DNA of 64,000 bases from positions 1,188,843-1,252,842 of the forward strand of contig NZ_VCNC01000001.1 of NCBI RefSeq assembly GCF_006210265.1, read 5' to 3'. This document shows, piece after piece, positions 16,090 to 24,270 of the stretch; position 1 is the stretch's first letter; every line of letters starts with the position of its first letter. Source of the DNA: Desulfovibrio sp. UCD-KL4C. GTDB taxonomy: Bacteria; Desulfobacterota; Desulfovibrionia; Desulfovibrionales; Desulfovibrionaceae. The notes below the pieces were generated by a model. The model saw only the letters and a list, made by a program, of their open reading frames with translations. It searched no databases and was not told where the DNA came from. A program made the translations under genes and the position numbers.

Positions 16090-17514
16090 ATGAAACGCAA
16101 CAGATCCTTTTTATTTACTTTATTTTTCTTACTTGCAGCATCTACATCTGCTTTTGCTCAACAGCTTTCAGGTGAAAGTAACCTTGGGGAAGCTGAGGCA
16201 CCTGTTTCAATGGAGCAGGCAGCAACTCAAGTTCCACAGGCTGTTGATCCTGTAAAGGGTGCTGAATTGACTCTTACACTTGAAGAGTGCGTTGAGATGG
16301 GGCTTAAACAGAACCCTACCATTATTTCTGCACGTAAACAGCTGATGGCTTCAGAAAGCAGTGTTAAGTCACAGCGTGGTCAGTTCGGAGCTGGAATGTC
16401 AATGAAGTATGGTTTTACACATTCAAATGACCAACCTAGATCTGCAGATAATCCTTCAGCATATCAGGATCAATGGGGACTTGGAATTAATGTAAGTCAG
16501 CCTATTTTTATGGGATTTGAACTTCTTTCAAAATATCAGAAAACTAAGCTTCAAAGAGATCAGAGTGATGCCCAGCTTTACAATGCTGAACTTGTTTTGA
16601 TCAGAAATATTCAGGAAGCATTTCTGACTCTCCTGCAAGGACGTATGGAAGTAAAAAGTAATCAGGATTCTGTTGCCAGACTTAAATCTCAGTTAGGTGT
16701 TATTCAGGCTTTTTACCAGGTTGGTCTGAGACCTAGAGCAGATGTTTTGCAGGCTGAAGTTGAACTTGCCACTGCGGAACAGTCTCTTCTTAAAGCAAAT
16801 AACTCTGTTGCTTCAAAAACTGCCAGATTGAATACATTACTTAACCTTCCACTTAATAAAAAGGTTGATTATACTGGTGAACTTACTTACCTGCCTTTTT
16901 CAATGACTTTAGACCAGTGCATTGTCAGAGCTGACAAGGATCGTCCTGATCTGCGTATTGCGATGAAAGCTGTTAAGATTTCAGAAGAAGATGTAACAAT
17001 TTCAGAAAGTTCTTTTTATCCTAAGCTAACCGCCGACTTTAATTATAACAGTGCTGGCGGCGATCCTTCCGTAAGTAAAAATAGATATAATTATAAAAAT
17101 CGTCCCGATTCATGGGATGTTGGCGCTAATGTTAATTGGAATTTCTTTAACTGGGGCGAAACATATTATGATGTCCAGAAGTCTAAAGAGACTGTAAATA
17201 AAATTAAGGCTGATTATGATAATACCAGACTTGAAGCATCCTATGAAATTAAAGATCAGCTTTTAAGTTTGAAGGCCGCAGCTGATAGAATCAGGGTTGG
17301 CCGTAAGTCTGTTGAATCCGGACGTGAAGGGTACAGAATGGAAATGGCTCGCTATCAGGCTCAAGTCAGCACAAACAACGATGTTCTTAATGCTCAGTCA
17401 AGACTCAGTGCTAGTGAAGCTCAGCTGATTGAAGCTTTGTCTGATTATCAGGTTGCACTTGCCAGATTGTTTGTTGCAATGGGAGTTAAGAACCCTTCTC
17501 TTAAGACCAGTTAA
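16090..17514 (+). CDS. TolC-family outer membrane efflux protein
   Basis: A 474-residue outer membrane factor. The start is the ATG giving signal peptide MKRNRSFLFTLFFLLAASTSAFA; an in-frame TTG 18 bases earlier lacks a better site. After a ~50-residue linker come two OEP repeats: ECVEMGLKQNPTIISARKQLMAS and later YEIKDQLLSLKAAADRIRVG...EMARYQAQVSTNNDVLNAQSRLS, the long helices that form the periplasmic tunnel. Paired beta segments (SMKYGFTHSND, LTADFNYNSAGGD) would sit in the outer membrane. No inner-membrane pump or fusion protein is adjacent, so partners must be encoded elsewhere. A terminator follows. Confidence 0.93.
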   Translation: MKRNRSFLFTLFFLLAASTSAFAQQLSGESNLGEAEAPVSMEQAATQVPQAVDPVKGAELTLTLEECVEMGLKQNPTIISARKQLMASESSVKSQRGQFGAGMSMKYGFTHSNDQPRSADNPSAYQDQWGLGINVSQPIFMGFELLSKYQKTKLQRDQSDAQLYNAELVLIRNIQEAFLTLLQGRMEVKSNQDSVARLKSQLGVIQAFYQVGLRPRADVLQAEVELATAEQSLLKANNSVASKTARLNTLLNLPLNKKVDYTGELTYLPFSMTLDQCIVRADKDRPDLRIAMKAVKISEEDVTISESSFYPKLTADFNYNSAGGDPSVSKNRYNYKNRPDSWDVGANVNWNFFNWGETYYDVQKSKETVNKIKADYDNTRLEASYEIKDQLLSLKAAADRIRVGRKSVESGREGYRMEMARYQAQVSTNNDVLNAQSRLSASEAQLIEALSDYQVALARLFVAMGVKNPSLKTS

Positions 17515-17534
17515 GTAAATAAAATATACTTTTA

Positions 17535-17563
17535 GAGCCGGGTTCCTTTAAGGAGTCCGGCTT
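17535..17563 (+). terminator. Terminator after the TolC gene
   Basis: Stem AGCCGG...CCGGCT with inner TCCT/AGGA pairing and a small internal mismatch, followed by six T. It ends the outer membrane protein transcript 20 bases after its stop. Confidence 0.87.
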
Positions 17564-17574
17564 TTTTGTTATGG

Positions 17575-17603
17575 TTACCCTGATATAGGGGAGATCCTAT
17601 ACA
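17575..17603 (+). promoter_or_regulatory. Possible sigma-70 promoter of the small selenoprotein gene
   Basis: TTACCC (3 of 6 to the -35 consensus), a 17-base spacer, then TATACA (4 of 6 to the -10). It lies just past the TolC terminator and 20 bases before the selenoprotein start, so a new transcript is expected here. Confidence 0.4.
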
Positions 17604-17623
17604 GAAGTAAACTAGGGGGAATT

Positions 17624-17854
17624 ATGAGCGGAGGAAGAAAACTTTCATCCCGTTTTAGAGATTTTAATAAAGCTGCAAAGGCGAGTATGCCTTGTAAAGC
17701 TTGTGGAGAAGAACTACATTCCCTGCGCAGCTGAACAGGTGTTTATTTGTGCTGCAGGTCATGCGGCAAACAGTATGAAGTTGCGGAATATGCTAAGTTT
17801 ATTGATGATGATTTTGAAGAAGAAATGGCTAATGTTCCGATGAGTAGATTATAA
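17624..17854 (+). CDS. Small dual-CxxC zinc-ribbon selenoprotein (UGA read as Sec37)
   Basis: A frame of 76 sense codons interrupted once by TGA at 17732-17734. Before it lies a basic N-terminus and CKAC (Cys24, Cys27); after it, in the same frame, C-CRSC (Cys43, 44, 47), then an acidic tail EVAEYAKFIDDDFEEEMANVP. The two CxxC pairs on either side of the TGA make one complete zinc-ribbon only if the TGA is read through. A bacterial SECIS-like hairpin begins right after the codon (separate entry). GGGGGA precedes the ATG, and the next gene starts ten bases after the TAA. Desulfovibrio species are known selenoprotein users, and I recall dual-CxxC small selenoproteins annotated in them (from memory, not checked). 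Function unknown; probably redox or metal binding. Confidence 0.82.
17740..17772 (+). promoter_or_regulatory. Bacterial SECIS element (selenocysteine insertion hairpin)
   Basis: Lower stem TGTTT / AAACA, a 5'-side bulge ATTTGT, and upper stem GCTGC / GCGGC closing the loop AGGTCAT. The apical loop begins 21 bases after the TGA, inside the 16-37 base range known for bacterial SECIS elements. The upper loop AGGTCA is nearly the AGGTCT loop of the E. coli fdhF SECIS, including the G and U that SelB contacts. Confidence 0.8.
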
Positions 17855-17863
17855 CGAGGAATT

Positions 17864-18817
17864 ATGAGTTCTAAATTTAAATATCTTATATTGATTGTGT
17901 TTTTTTGTTTTTTACTTGTAATTAGTACTTCAGTTTGCTGTTTTGCTGCAAGCTCTGTTGGACACTCCAATGAATCGCATGAAGCATGGACTTCTTTGAA
18001 GGACAGACTTGTTAATGATGGTTTTAGCAGAGAATATGTTGAGGCTGTTTTTTCTGTCAGTTCTGTTAAGTATGATTCGGCAATGATGGCTCGGAAGATG
18101 AAAGTGCTGCTTCAGCGCAGGTTTGAACCACAAGCTAAAAAAATAGCACGTGAAAAAGAGTTTGATGAAAGATATGTTGGAACAATCCTTTTAGCTGGTG
18201 CATATTCATATTTGCGTGAAAATTATGAAATCCTTACTAAAATAGATAAGCAATATGATGTTTCTCCATCTGTCTTAGTTGCTTTGCTGCTTGTTGAAAC
18301 AAAGCTTGGTCATACTCTCGGAACTTCTCCGGCTTTTTGCAATCTTGCTAATATGGCTGCTAGCCCCGACCCTGATGTCTTTTTTAAAGATTTAGACTCT
18401 GCTGAACTTAGTCTCGCTGATATGAAATGGCTAAGAAAAAGAACTAAGCGGAAGGCTGACTGGGCGTATAAAGAATTGTCAGCACTTTTAAAATTTTCTT
18501 CGGACAACTCGATTAATCCGTCTGAAATTCCGGGGTCACCTTACGGAGCTTTTGGTATTTGTCAGTTTATGCCAACTACAGCCCTCAGTTATGCTGTTGA
18601 TGGTGACAATGATGGACGAATAGATCTGTTTGGTAAGAATGATGCGCTGGAAAGCATGGCCAATTTTTTTAAAAGGCATGGCTGGAAAAAATCACTTAGT
18701 AAAGATAAAAAACTAAAAGTTATCTACCGCTATAACCACTCAATGGTATATGCACGGACTATATATGAAGTAGCCAATCAGCTGGATCGCATTCGATCTA
18801 CTTTCGGTCCTGATTAA
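17864..18817 (+). CDS. Lytic murein transglycosylase (MltB/SLT_2 type)
   Basis: A 317-residue exported enzyme that cleaves the MurNAc-GlcNAc bond of peptidoglycan. Signal region residues 1-28 (LILIVFFCFLLVISTSVCCFAA) precede an SLT_2 domain. The catalytic Glu is in LLVETKLGHTLGT (Glu145), followed by NLANMAASPD and GAFGICQFMPTTAL, the family's substrate-groove motifs. An Asp-rich DGDNDGRIDLFGKNDA near residue 247 resembles the MltB calcium site. GAGGAATT precedes the ATG. It follows the selenoprotein gene by ten bases and is likely co-transcribed with it. There is no clear lipobox, so it is probably periplasmic. Confidence 0.9.
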   Translation: MSSKFKYLILIVFFCFLLVISTSVCCFAASSVGHSNESHEAWTSLKDRLVNDGFSREYVEAVFSVSSVKYDSAMMARKMKVLLQRRFEPQAKKIAREKEFDERYVGTILLAGAYSYLRENYEILTKIDKQYDVSPSVLVALLLVETKLGHTLGTSPAFCNLANMAASPDPDVFFKDLDSAELSLADMKWLRKRTKRKADWAYKELSALLKFSSDNSINPSEIPGSPYGAFGICQFMPTTALSYAVDGDNDGRIDLFGKNDALESMANFFKRHGWKKSLSKDKKLKVIYRYNHSMVYARTIYEVANQLDRIRSTFGPD

Positions 18818-18837
18818 TCTTTTCAGCACTTAGCGAT

Positions 18838-19953
18838 CTATTCATTCTTGTTCAGTAACCCCTGATAAAGAGTAAGAGTGCGTTTTAAAAAGCCAGTTCC
18901 GGAAAGTTGGGACATTGTTTTAGCGTGTAATTCAAGTAAGTTTTTTTCCATTTTAGGGTTGCCGATTACTTCTTCAATCTTCAGTGAAAGTGCAGAAACA
19001 TTTTCAGGTTCAACCAGAGCTTCTTCAGGAAGCAGGTCTGGCATAACTCCAACCGTGGTAGAAATGAGAGGCCTGTGGCAAGCCATTATTTCAAGAGCGG
19101 CTCTAGCGATTGTTTCAGACCAGAGTGAAGCTATCACTCCAAGGTCAATTGCTGAAATACAGGCTGAAATGTTTTCACATTTACCGCTTATTTTAGTGAT
19201 GTCTTCTATTTTATTTTTCTTTAACCATGAATCGACTTCGTGTCTGCTCGTGGCTGTCGGAAATCCCATCAAGAAAAGTCGGATGTTCTCATACTTAGAA
19301 TTGTTACGGATTTTGGCAATTGCTTCTATAAGTTCACGTTGCCCTTTAACTCGGTCGAAGCGTCCAAGAAGTCCGATGACTATATGGTCATCGGTAAATC
19401 CGAACTGCTTGCGCACTTCATATCTTCCTTGCTTGGTGAATTTAAATTTAGCAGTATCTACACCACCATGTATAAGCCAGAGGCTTTTTTCTACTAATTG
19501 CATTTTTTTTAGAAAATGTTCAGCCATACGTTTGTTTGTAACAACAACAGCATCGGCTACACTTGAATGCAGATAGCGGTTAATAACGTCATTTCGCGGA
19601 AGACGTTGGTCTCCTCTCGTTCTGACGAGCTTGAAGCCGAGTCCTAATTTTCTGAGAATTCCCCACCAGAAGAAAGCTTCTCCTCTGTGGCAGTTTACGA
19701 TATCAGGTTTATGACTGCGGACGAGAGAAAGAACCCTTGCACATGCTTTAACAAGTTTTATAGGGTGCGTTGAATTCAGTTCGATTGTCTCAACTTTAAG
19801 ACCCATTTCTCGAGCTTTTTCTTCCGTTTCAGTATCAGGAACGGTGATGACAAGAACATCATGCCCCGCATCTTGCAGTAGTTTACTGAGGTAGAGGGCA
19901 TACCATGAGGTTGCATTGAACCAGCGGACGTTTATGACTTGGAAAATTCGCAT
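18838..19953 (-). CDS. Glycosyltransferase family 4 (GT1-type)
   Basis: A GT-B glycosyltransferase of about 371 residues, starting here at the ATG giving MRIFQVINVRWFNATSWYALYLSKLL; a TTG 15 bases upstream is an alternative. The C-terminal domain shows IVIGLLGRFDRVKGQRELIEAI (nucleotide-sugar domain start) and ASLWSETIARAALEIMACHRPLISTTVGVMPDLL, the E-x7-E donor site. It probably adds a sugar to lipopolysaccharide or another surface glycan in the cytoplasm. It is convergent with the transglycosylase and divergent from the GT2 gene. Donor and acceptor are unknown. Confidence 0.9.
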   Translation of the reverse strand: MRIFQVINVRWFNATSWYALYLSKLLQDAGHDVLVITVPDTETEEKAREMGLKVETIELNSTHPIKLVKACARVLSLVRSHKPDIVNCHRGEAFFWWGILRKLGLGFKLVRTRGDQRLPRNDVINRYLHSSVADAVVVTNKRMAEHFLKKMQLVEKSLWLIHGGVDTAKFKFTKQGRYEVRKQFGFTDDHIVIGLLGRFDRVKGQRELIEAIAKIRNNSKYENIRLFLMGFPTATSRHEVDSWLKKNKIEDITKISGKCENISACISAIDLGVIASLWSETIARAALEIMACHRPLISTTVGVMPDLLPEEALVEPENVSALSLKIEEVIGNPKMEKNLLELHAKTMSQLSGTGFLKRTLTLYQGLLNKNE

Positions 19954-20139
19954 GAAGTTAGATGACAATCCGTTAACTAAAGAGTCAAGTAAAAAGGTCC
20001 GATAAACAATATTATAAGTTGAAATCTCAGTAAAATTGTTTAGCGAACTGTATCCATCGCAGGCTTTATCTTGTTTGTTAATAACGTGTACACCTGACAG
20101 TTTGAATTATAAAGATTTTTTTTAAAAGAAGGTAAGTTA

Positions 20140-21030
20140 ATGTCGGTTGAAAAAAATAATTATCATCCAGAAATTTCTATTATTATACCTACTTACAATA
20201 GGTCGGAAATGCTTTGTAGAGCAGTAAGGTCTGCTTTAGGGCAGAGTTTTACTGACTTTGAGTGTTTGATTGTTAATGATGGCTCAACAGATGATACTAA
20301 GCAGACACTCGAAACATTTACTGATTCGCGTATAAAAGTTTTGTTTCAGGAAAATAAAGGCGTTTCTGCAGCACGTAATCTGGCGATAAAAGAATCAACA
20401 GGAAAATATATAGCTTTGCTTGATTCAGATGATGAGTGGCTGCCTAAAAAACTTGAAATGCAACTTGCATTTATGAAGTCTGAAAACTTAGATATAAGTC
20501 AGACAAATGAAATTTGGGTTCGTAATGATAAAAGGGTTAATCAAAGCAAAAAATATGCGAAACCATCAGGAATGTTTTTTGATCGATCTCTTGAAACATG
20601 TTTAATCAGTCCCTCTTGCGTAATATTTAATAAAAAATTTTGGGACAGTGTCGGTCCGTTTGATGAGTATATGCCAGCTTGCGAAGATTATGATCTATGG
20701 ATCAGGTCTGGTTTTAAATTTCCTGTAGGACTGCTGGAAGATAAATTAACTATTAAGTATGGTGGTCGCCCGGATCAGCTTACGAATAGTGTTGCATGTT
20801 TTGATTTGTACAGAATTTATTCTATTATAAAGTTATTACATTGCAATGAATTGAGCCCAGTAGAACTTGACCTTGCTAAGGAAGAGCTACAGCGCAAAGC
20901 GGGTTATTTTGTAGGTGGCTGTAAAAAACGTGGAAAGTTTGAGCAGGCTGAAAAGGTTGAACAAATGGTCAAAAATGTTTTAGAAGGGCAGGTAGTAAAT
21001 CCAGTAGATATTCTTCCTGTGCAAGAATAA
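20140..21030 (+). CDS. Glycosyltransferase family 2
   Basis: A 296-residue GT-A enzyme. SIIIPTYNRSEMLCRAVRSAL opens the fold (residue ~11), LIVNDGSTDDTKQTL supplies the first Asp, ALLDSDDEWLPKKLEMQL is the metal-binding DxD-type motif (DSDD), and PACEDYDLWIRSG is the usual E-D-YDLW acceptor motif. The last ~70 residues are helical, with a Lys-rich segment KEELQRKAGYFVGGCKKRGKF. No membrane span is present. AAAGAAGG precedes the ATG. It probably builds a surface polysaccharide with the divergent GT4 gene. The sugar specificity is not readable. Confidence 0.9.
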   Translation: MSVEKNNYHPEISIIIPTYNRSEMLCRAVRSALGQSFTDFECLIVNDGSTDDTKQTLETFTDSRIKVLFQENKGVSAARNLAIKESTGKYIALLDSDDEWLPKKLEMQLAFMKSENLDISQTNEIWVRNDKRVNQSKKYAKPSGMFFDRSLETCLISPSCVIFNKKFWDSVGPFDEYMPACEDYDLWIRSGFKFPVGLLEDKLTIKYGGRPDQLTNSVACFDLYRIYSIIKLLHCNELSPVELDLAKEELQRKAGYFVGGCKKRGKFEQAEKVEQMVKNVLEGQVVNPVDILPVQE

Positions 21031-21050
21031 TTATTTAAACACAGATTGCC

Positions 21051-21113
21051 CAAAAGAGATCCGGTTGTATTACAGCGCAGCTATGGATGAGGCTCTTGGC
21101 CGAATCTCTTTTG
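21051..21113. repeat. Long inverted repeat between convergent genes
   Basis: CAAAAGAGAT at 21051-21060 and ATCTCTTTTG at 21104-21113 are perfect complements. The pairing extends inward to 16 bp with one mismatch (CCGG against CCG), leaving a loop of about 31 bases. It fills the gap between the GT2 stop and the moaE stop. It has no T-run on either side beyond TTTT in the stem, so it may be a weak two-way terminator or a transcript-end stabiliser. Confidence 0.5.
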
Positions 21114-21123
21114 AACAAATCGT

Positions 21124-21486
21124 TTAAGCCATTATTTCATTTTTGCTGAAAGCTTCAGATTTTACTCTATCGAGCAATGAAGCGAGGCAGGCTTTGACGT
21201 TTTCGCGAATATCACCTGCAACAATGAGAAAGAGAAGATCATCGCCGGGTTTGAATGATCCTTCATTCGCTTCGACAACTATTTTATAGATACCTGGAAA
21301 TTTTTCGTGTTCAGCTTTAATTTGTTTAATTTTTGCATAGTCGGCTTTAATTTCTATTCCGGAAACTTCATCGTGTGAACCGCGGGACCTGCCGCGGACA
21401 ATTCCATTATGAATTAAAATCATTCCGACGTTGTTAGCAAACTCTGGATCTTGTTTCAGTTCAGCAATTTTTTTTGAAATGTCCAT
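21124..21486 (-). CDS. moaE: MoaE-like molybdopterin synthase large subunit (short form)
   Basis: A 120-residue protein resembling MoaE, which with MoaD converts precursor Z (cPMP) to molybdopterin. NNVGMILIHNGIVRGRSRG matches the family's 'G(A/C)...F.G.VR' start, and EGSFKPGDDLLFLIVAGDIRENVKACLASLLDRVK matches the 'G.l..GD..v.v.v...hR...f.a....id.lK' core. It is shorter than the usual ~150 residues and the C-terminal P-x-W-K-x-E active-site tail is replaced by SEAFSKNEIMA. The catalytic Lys may therefore be shifted or lost. No moaD is adjacent. The start lies only 30 bases from the divergent TPR gene. Confidence 0.75.
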   Translation of the reverse strand: MDISKKIAELKQDPEFANNVGMILIHNGIVRGRSRGSHDEVSGIEIKADYAKIKQIKAEHEKFPGIYKIVVEANEGSFKPGDDLLFLIVAGDIRENVKACLASLLDRVKSEAFSKNEIMA

Positions 21487-21516
21487 AATCTCTCCGGTGA
21501 GTAAGGAGTTGTTGTT

Positions 21517-24189
21517 TTGTATCAGATTGCCAGCTTATTTGAAAATCTTCCTGTTGTCAGCCATTCTCGAATGGTTAATCGCGGTTACGGTGTATGGATG
21601 GTTTGGGGAGGGTCTCTTGACGATTCTGTTTCACGCAGTCTGAGTGATTTTGGCGGAATGTTGATGGAGGAGGGAACAAATCAGGCATACTGGTTCTTTT
21701 TCAGCAATGATGTATTTCGCGTTTTGTCGAGGTTGCAAATCTGGTCAAGACTTAATCCAATGCCTGTTTTTGCCCAGCTTATGCCAGCGACTTTGCTGGT
21801 AGATTACAAATTACATCTTTCACTGAATGTTTCAGATGAATTTACAAATCAAGAAGTAGCGCTTCCGAATGATTTTGAAGTTTTGGTTCATCCTCAGTTA
21901 AGTACTGAGGTTAAGAAAATTTCCGGTTTGAACCTAGAGTCTGAGAGGACTCCAAGCAGCCTTTCTAAATCAGGATGGCTAAAATTAATACCTGATCAAG
22001 GTTTGGGGTATGAGTCACTTCAGAATTGGTATTTTATTTTAATTCCGATTGGGAATCCTTCGGATAAAGATTTTATTAAAGGGTGGAGAGCTTTTTTTTC
22101 GGAAGTACAGGTGTTGCTACAAAAGCTCGGGATTCAGTACATTACTTCTGAAGAGCGCGTGCTACTTCCTGTTGCATCTTTATCTCTGCTCAGAATCTTT
22201 TTGCGAGATCTTTTGATTCTTATAAGTGAATTAAGAAATAATGAAGGCGAGGATGTTCGTTATTGGCCGACAGTTATGGCTTTAATTCCCCAAAATGGGA
22301 TGAGTTTTAACGATGAAGTTATACGTAAAATTAGCCTAGATTGGGATAAACTAACACCTGATTGCCCCCATTTAAGATATAGAGATGCTTATCTTCTTGG
22401 GAAAGATTTTGCGATTAATGAAGTAAGGTTCGGAAGTGAGCAGGAAAGTTTAGATGGTTGGTGTAATGTAAGCCTCAATAAAGGTTTCGAAAGTAGTGAT
22501 TCTGACTCTATGGATGTAACTATCGCACGTAGAGTTTCAGTTGGTGAGTATGAAGACTGTTTTTATTGCGGTATGAAAAATCATACTACCGTCGATTGTC
22601 CGAGTAGAACCATCCGAGGGCTTGATCAAAAAGTATGGAAACAGCTTGCAGCAATAAACAGTGATAAATTTACGGAAGGTTTTCAGAATATTGATATTGG
22701 AATGCAGGGGAAAGAAAATATAGTCGCGGAGTTCAATAATCTTTTGAAAGCAGGTAGCAGTTACGAAAGTATCATTGCTAATGCTCTCTTCAGCATTAAT
22801 TCTGTATCTCAGTTACGTACTTTATATATGGTTTGGCGATCCAGAGGTAAAGAATGGCCTAACGGTATAACTGAGCAGAGTCCTGAAGAAGGAGAGCTTA
22901 TCTGGTCAGCTTTTGAATCTTTAGTTAGTGGAGATTTAAATGGAGCCGAAGTTCTTATTAAGAATGCAATGATAAGGTTTAGTCGTGGGTATCAGCCACG
23001 GTCTTTAATGGGGTTTCTACAACTTGAACTGGGGCAAAATGAGCAGGCGGCTTTCTACTGGCAGGAAGCTGAACGAATGAGTTTTTCTCCATTACAACAG
23101 GCTTATTTTTCATATTTGCAGGCCAGATTGCAGGAAGTAGGCGGAGAATTTGGTGAAGCCAGCAATCTGTATAAAAGATCTTTTAGTATTTGCCCGAACT
23201 GGCTTGAGCCTCAATATCGCCGAGCAATCTGCATGGTTAAAATGGGGTTTTCTGAGCAAGCTATTAGCTATTTTGTAGATATTATTAGTAAAGATCCTAA
23301 CTATTTCAACAGAATATTAATAGACCCTGAACTTGACAGAGGTAGAATGATTATTCTGCAGGCTCTGGGTGGGTTATGGGATACTGCTGAGGCGAATGCT
23401 AAGGAAGTTGCTTCAGGAATTGAATCTTTTTCAGCTGATATCTCCCAGTGGTTTGAGGATGGTCATGAATTTGCTTCAGACGCAGCACAATTTATGGAGA
23501 GAATGAGTAGGCTGGCTAAGGTAAAAAATTATGTAGCTTTCAGCCATCTTATTTCCGGAATTGCAAAACTCAAAGAAGAGATTGAAAAAAGAGTTGAATA
23601 TGAAATTAAGGTTATTAATAAGAAAATTGAAATTTTCAGAGACCAATTGATAGAAGTTCGCGGAGAAGCTTCATGGTTTCCGTTTCCTAAATTGCTCACA
23701 GAATTTAATGGTGATTTTAATTACTGCGCCACAAAGATTCATTGGATTAAATCACAGCATTTAAATGTTGCTGAAACTTTTAGAAAAACACAGAAATATC
23801 TTATTCAGATTGAAGATAGACTTAGAAAGTTAAAAGGTCGATTGGTTACTTTACGAGTCGTCAGAGATTCAACTCTTTTTATCATGCTGCTTGGGCGAAA
23901 CTTTATTTGGCTGGAAGTTATCTTTTTGGGACTAGCTTTGCTTTGTATTCCTTTACTTGTTTATTACTCTACAAATGTTCATTCTAACTTCTTGATTGAT
24001 ATGATCATACGTCAAAAATGGGAATTTCAAAAAGGATTAATTCTTATTCTCAGTATATTAGCTCTGGCCATTTCCGCGTTTAAAGCCGCAGTTGTTTTTG
24101 AAAAGCGGAAGCGTGAATTGTTTTCGTATGGAGATGTGGATAAGGAGAATGGCAAAGAAGATAAGGGTAAAAAAGGCAAGAAAAAGTAA
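21517..24189 (+). CDS. Large TPR membrane protein with a CCHC zinc knuckle
   Basis: An 890-residue protein starting at TTG with AAGGAG eight bases upstream. Residues 348-361 read C-x2-C-x4-H-x4-C, an exact retroviral-type CCHC zinc knuckle (Cys348, Cys351, His356, Cys361). Residues ~455-620 contain TPR-like helical repeats (LNGAEVLIKNAMIRFSRGYQPRSLMGFLQLELGQNEQAAFYWQEAE and following). A helical, coiled-coil region with KLKEEIEKRVEYEIKVINKKIEIF follows, then two membrane spans near the C-terminus (FIWLEVIFLGLALLCIPLLVYY and LILILSILALAISAFKAAVVF) and a Lys-rich tail. The N-terminal 330 residues are unrecognised. It has no signal peptide, so most of it probably faces the cytoplasm. Function unknown. 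Confidence 0.8.
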   Translation: MYQIASLFENLPVVSHSRMVNRGYGVWMVWGGSLDDSVSRSLSDFGGMLMEEGTNQAYWFFFSNDVFRVLSRLQIWSRLNPMPVFAQLMPATLLVDYKLHLSLNVSDEFTNQEVALPNDFEVLVHPQLSTEVKKISGLNLESERTPSSLSKSGWLKLIPDQGLGYESLQNWYFILIPIGNPSDKDFIKGWRAFFSEVQVLLQKLGIQYITSEERVLLPVASLSLLRIFLRDLLILISELRNNEGEDVRYWPTVMALIPQNGMSFNDEVIRKISLDWDKLTPDCPHLRYRDAYLLGKDFAINEVRFGSEQESLDGWCNVSLNKGFESSDSDSMDVTIARRVSVGEYEDCFYCGMKNHTTVDCPSRTIRGLDQKVWKQLAAINSDKFTEGFQNIDIGMQGKENIVAEFNNLLKAGSSYESIIANALFSINSVSQLRTLYMVWRSRGKEWPNGITEQSPEEGELIWSAFESLVSGDLNGAEVLIKNAMIRFSRGYQPRSLMGFLQLELGQNEQAAFYWQEAERMSFSPLQQAYFSYLQARLQEVGGEFGEASNLYKRSFSICPNWLEPQYRRAICMVKMGFSEQAISYFVDIISKDPNYFNRILIDPELDRGRMIILQALGGLWDTAEANAKEVASGIESFSADISQWFEDGHEFASDAAQFMERMSRLAKVKNYVAFSHLISGIAKLKEEIEKRVEYEIKVINKKIEIFRDQLIEVRGEASWFPFPKLLTEFNGDFNYCATKIHWIKSQHLNVAETFRKTQKYLIQIEDRLRKLKGRLVTLRVVRDSTLFIMLLGRNFIWLEVIFLGLALLCIPLLVYYSTNVHSNFLIDMIIRQKWEFQKGLILILSILALAISAFKAAVVFEKRKRELFSYGDVDKENGKEDKGKKGKKK

Positions 24190-24270
24190 GTATAAAGAGT
24201 TTTTTTAATGTTGGTATACTTGGTGCATTCCTGATATTGAAATAATATTTTTTTGACAGAGGGAAAAGCC

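Noticed and set aside
17624-17734. 36-residue stand-alone peptide ending at the UGA
   Set aside because: The continuation after the UGA completes a second CxxC and an acidic tail in the same frame, and a SECIS hairpin is present, so truncation at UGA is less likely than recoding.
18878-19576. 232-residue plus-strand frame opposite the GT4 gene
   Set aside because: Its composition (Ser/Arg/Ile-rich) is typical of antisense shadow frames, and the opposite strand encodes a clear glycosyltransferase.
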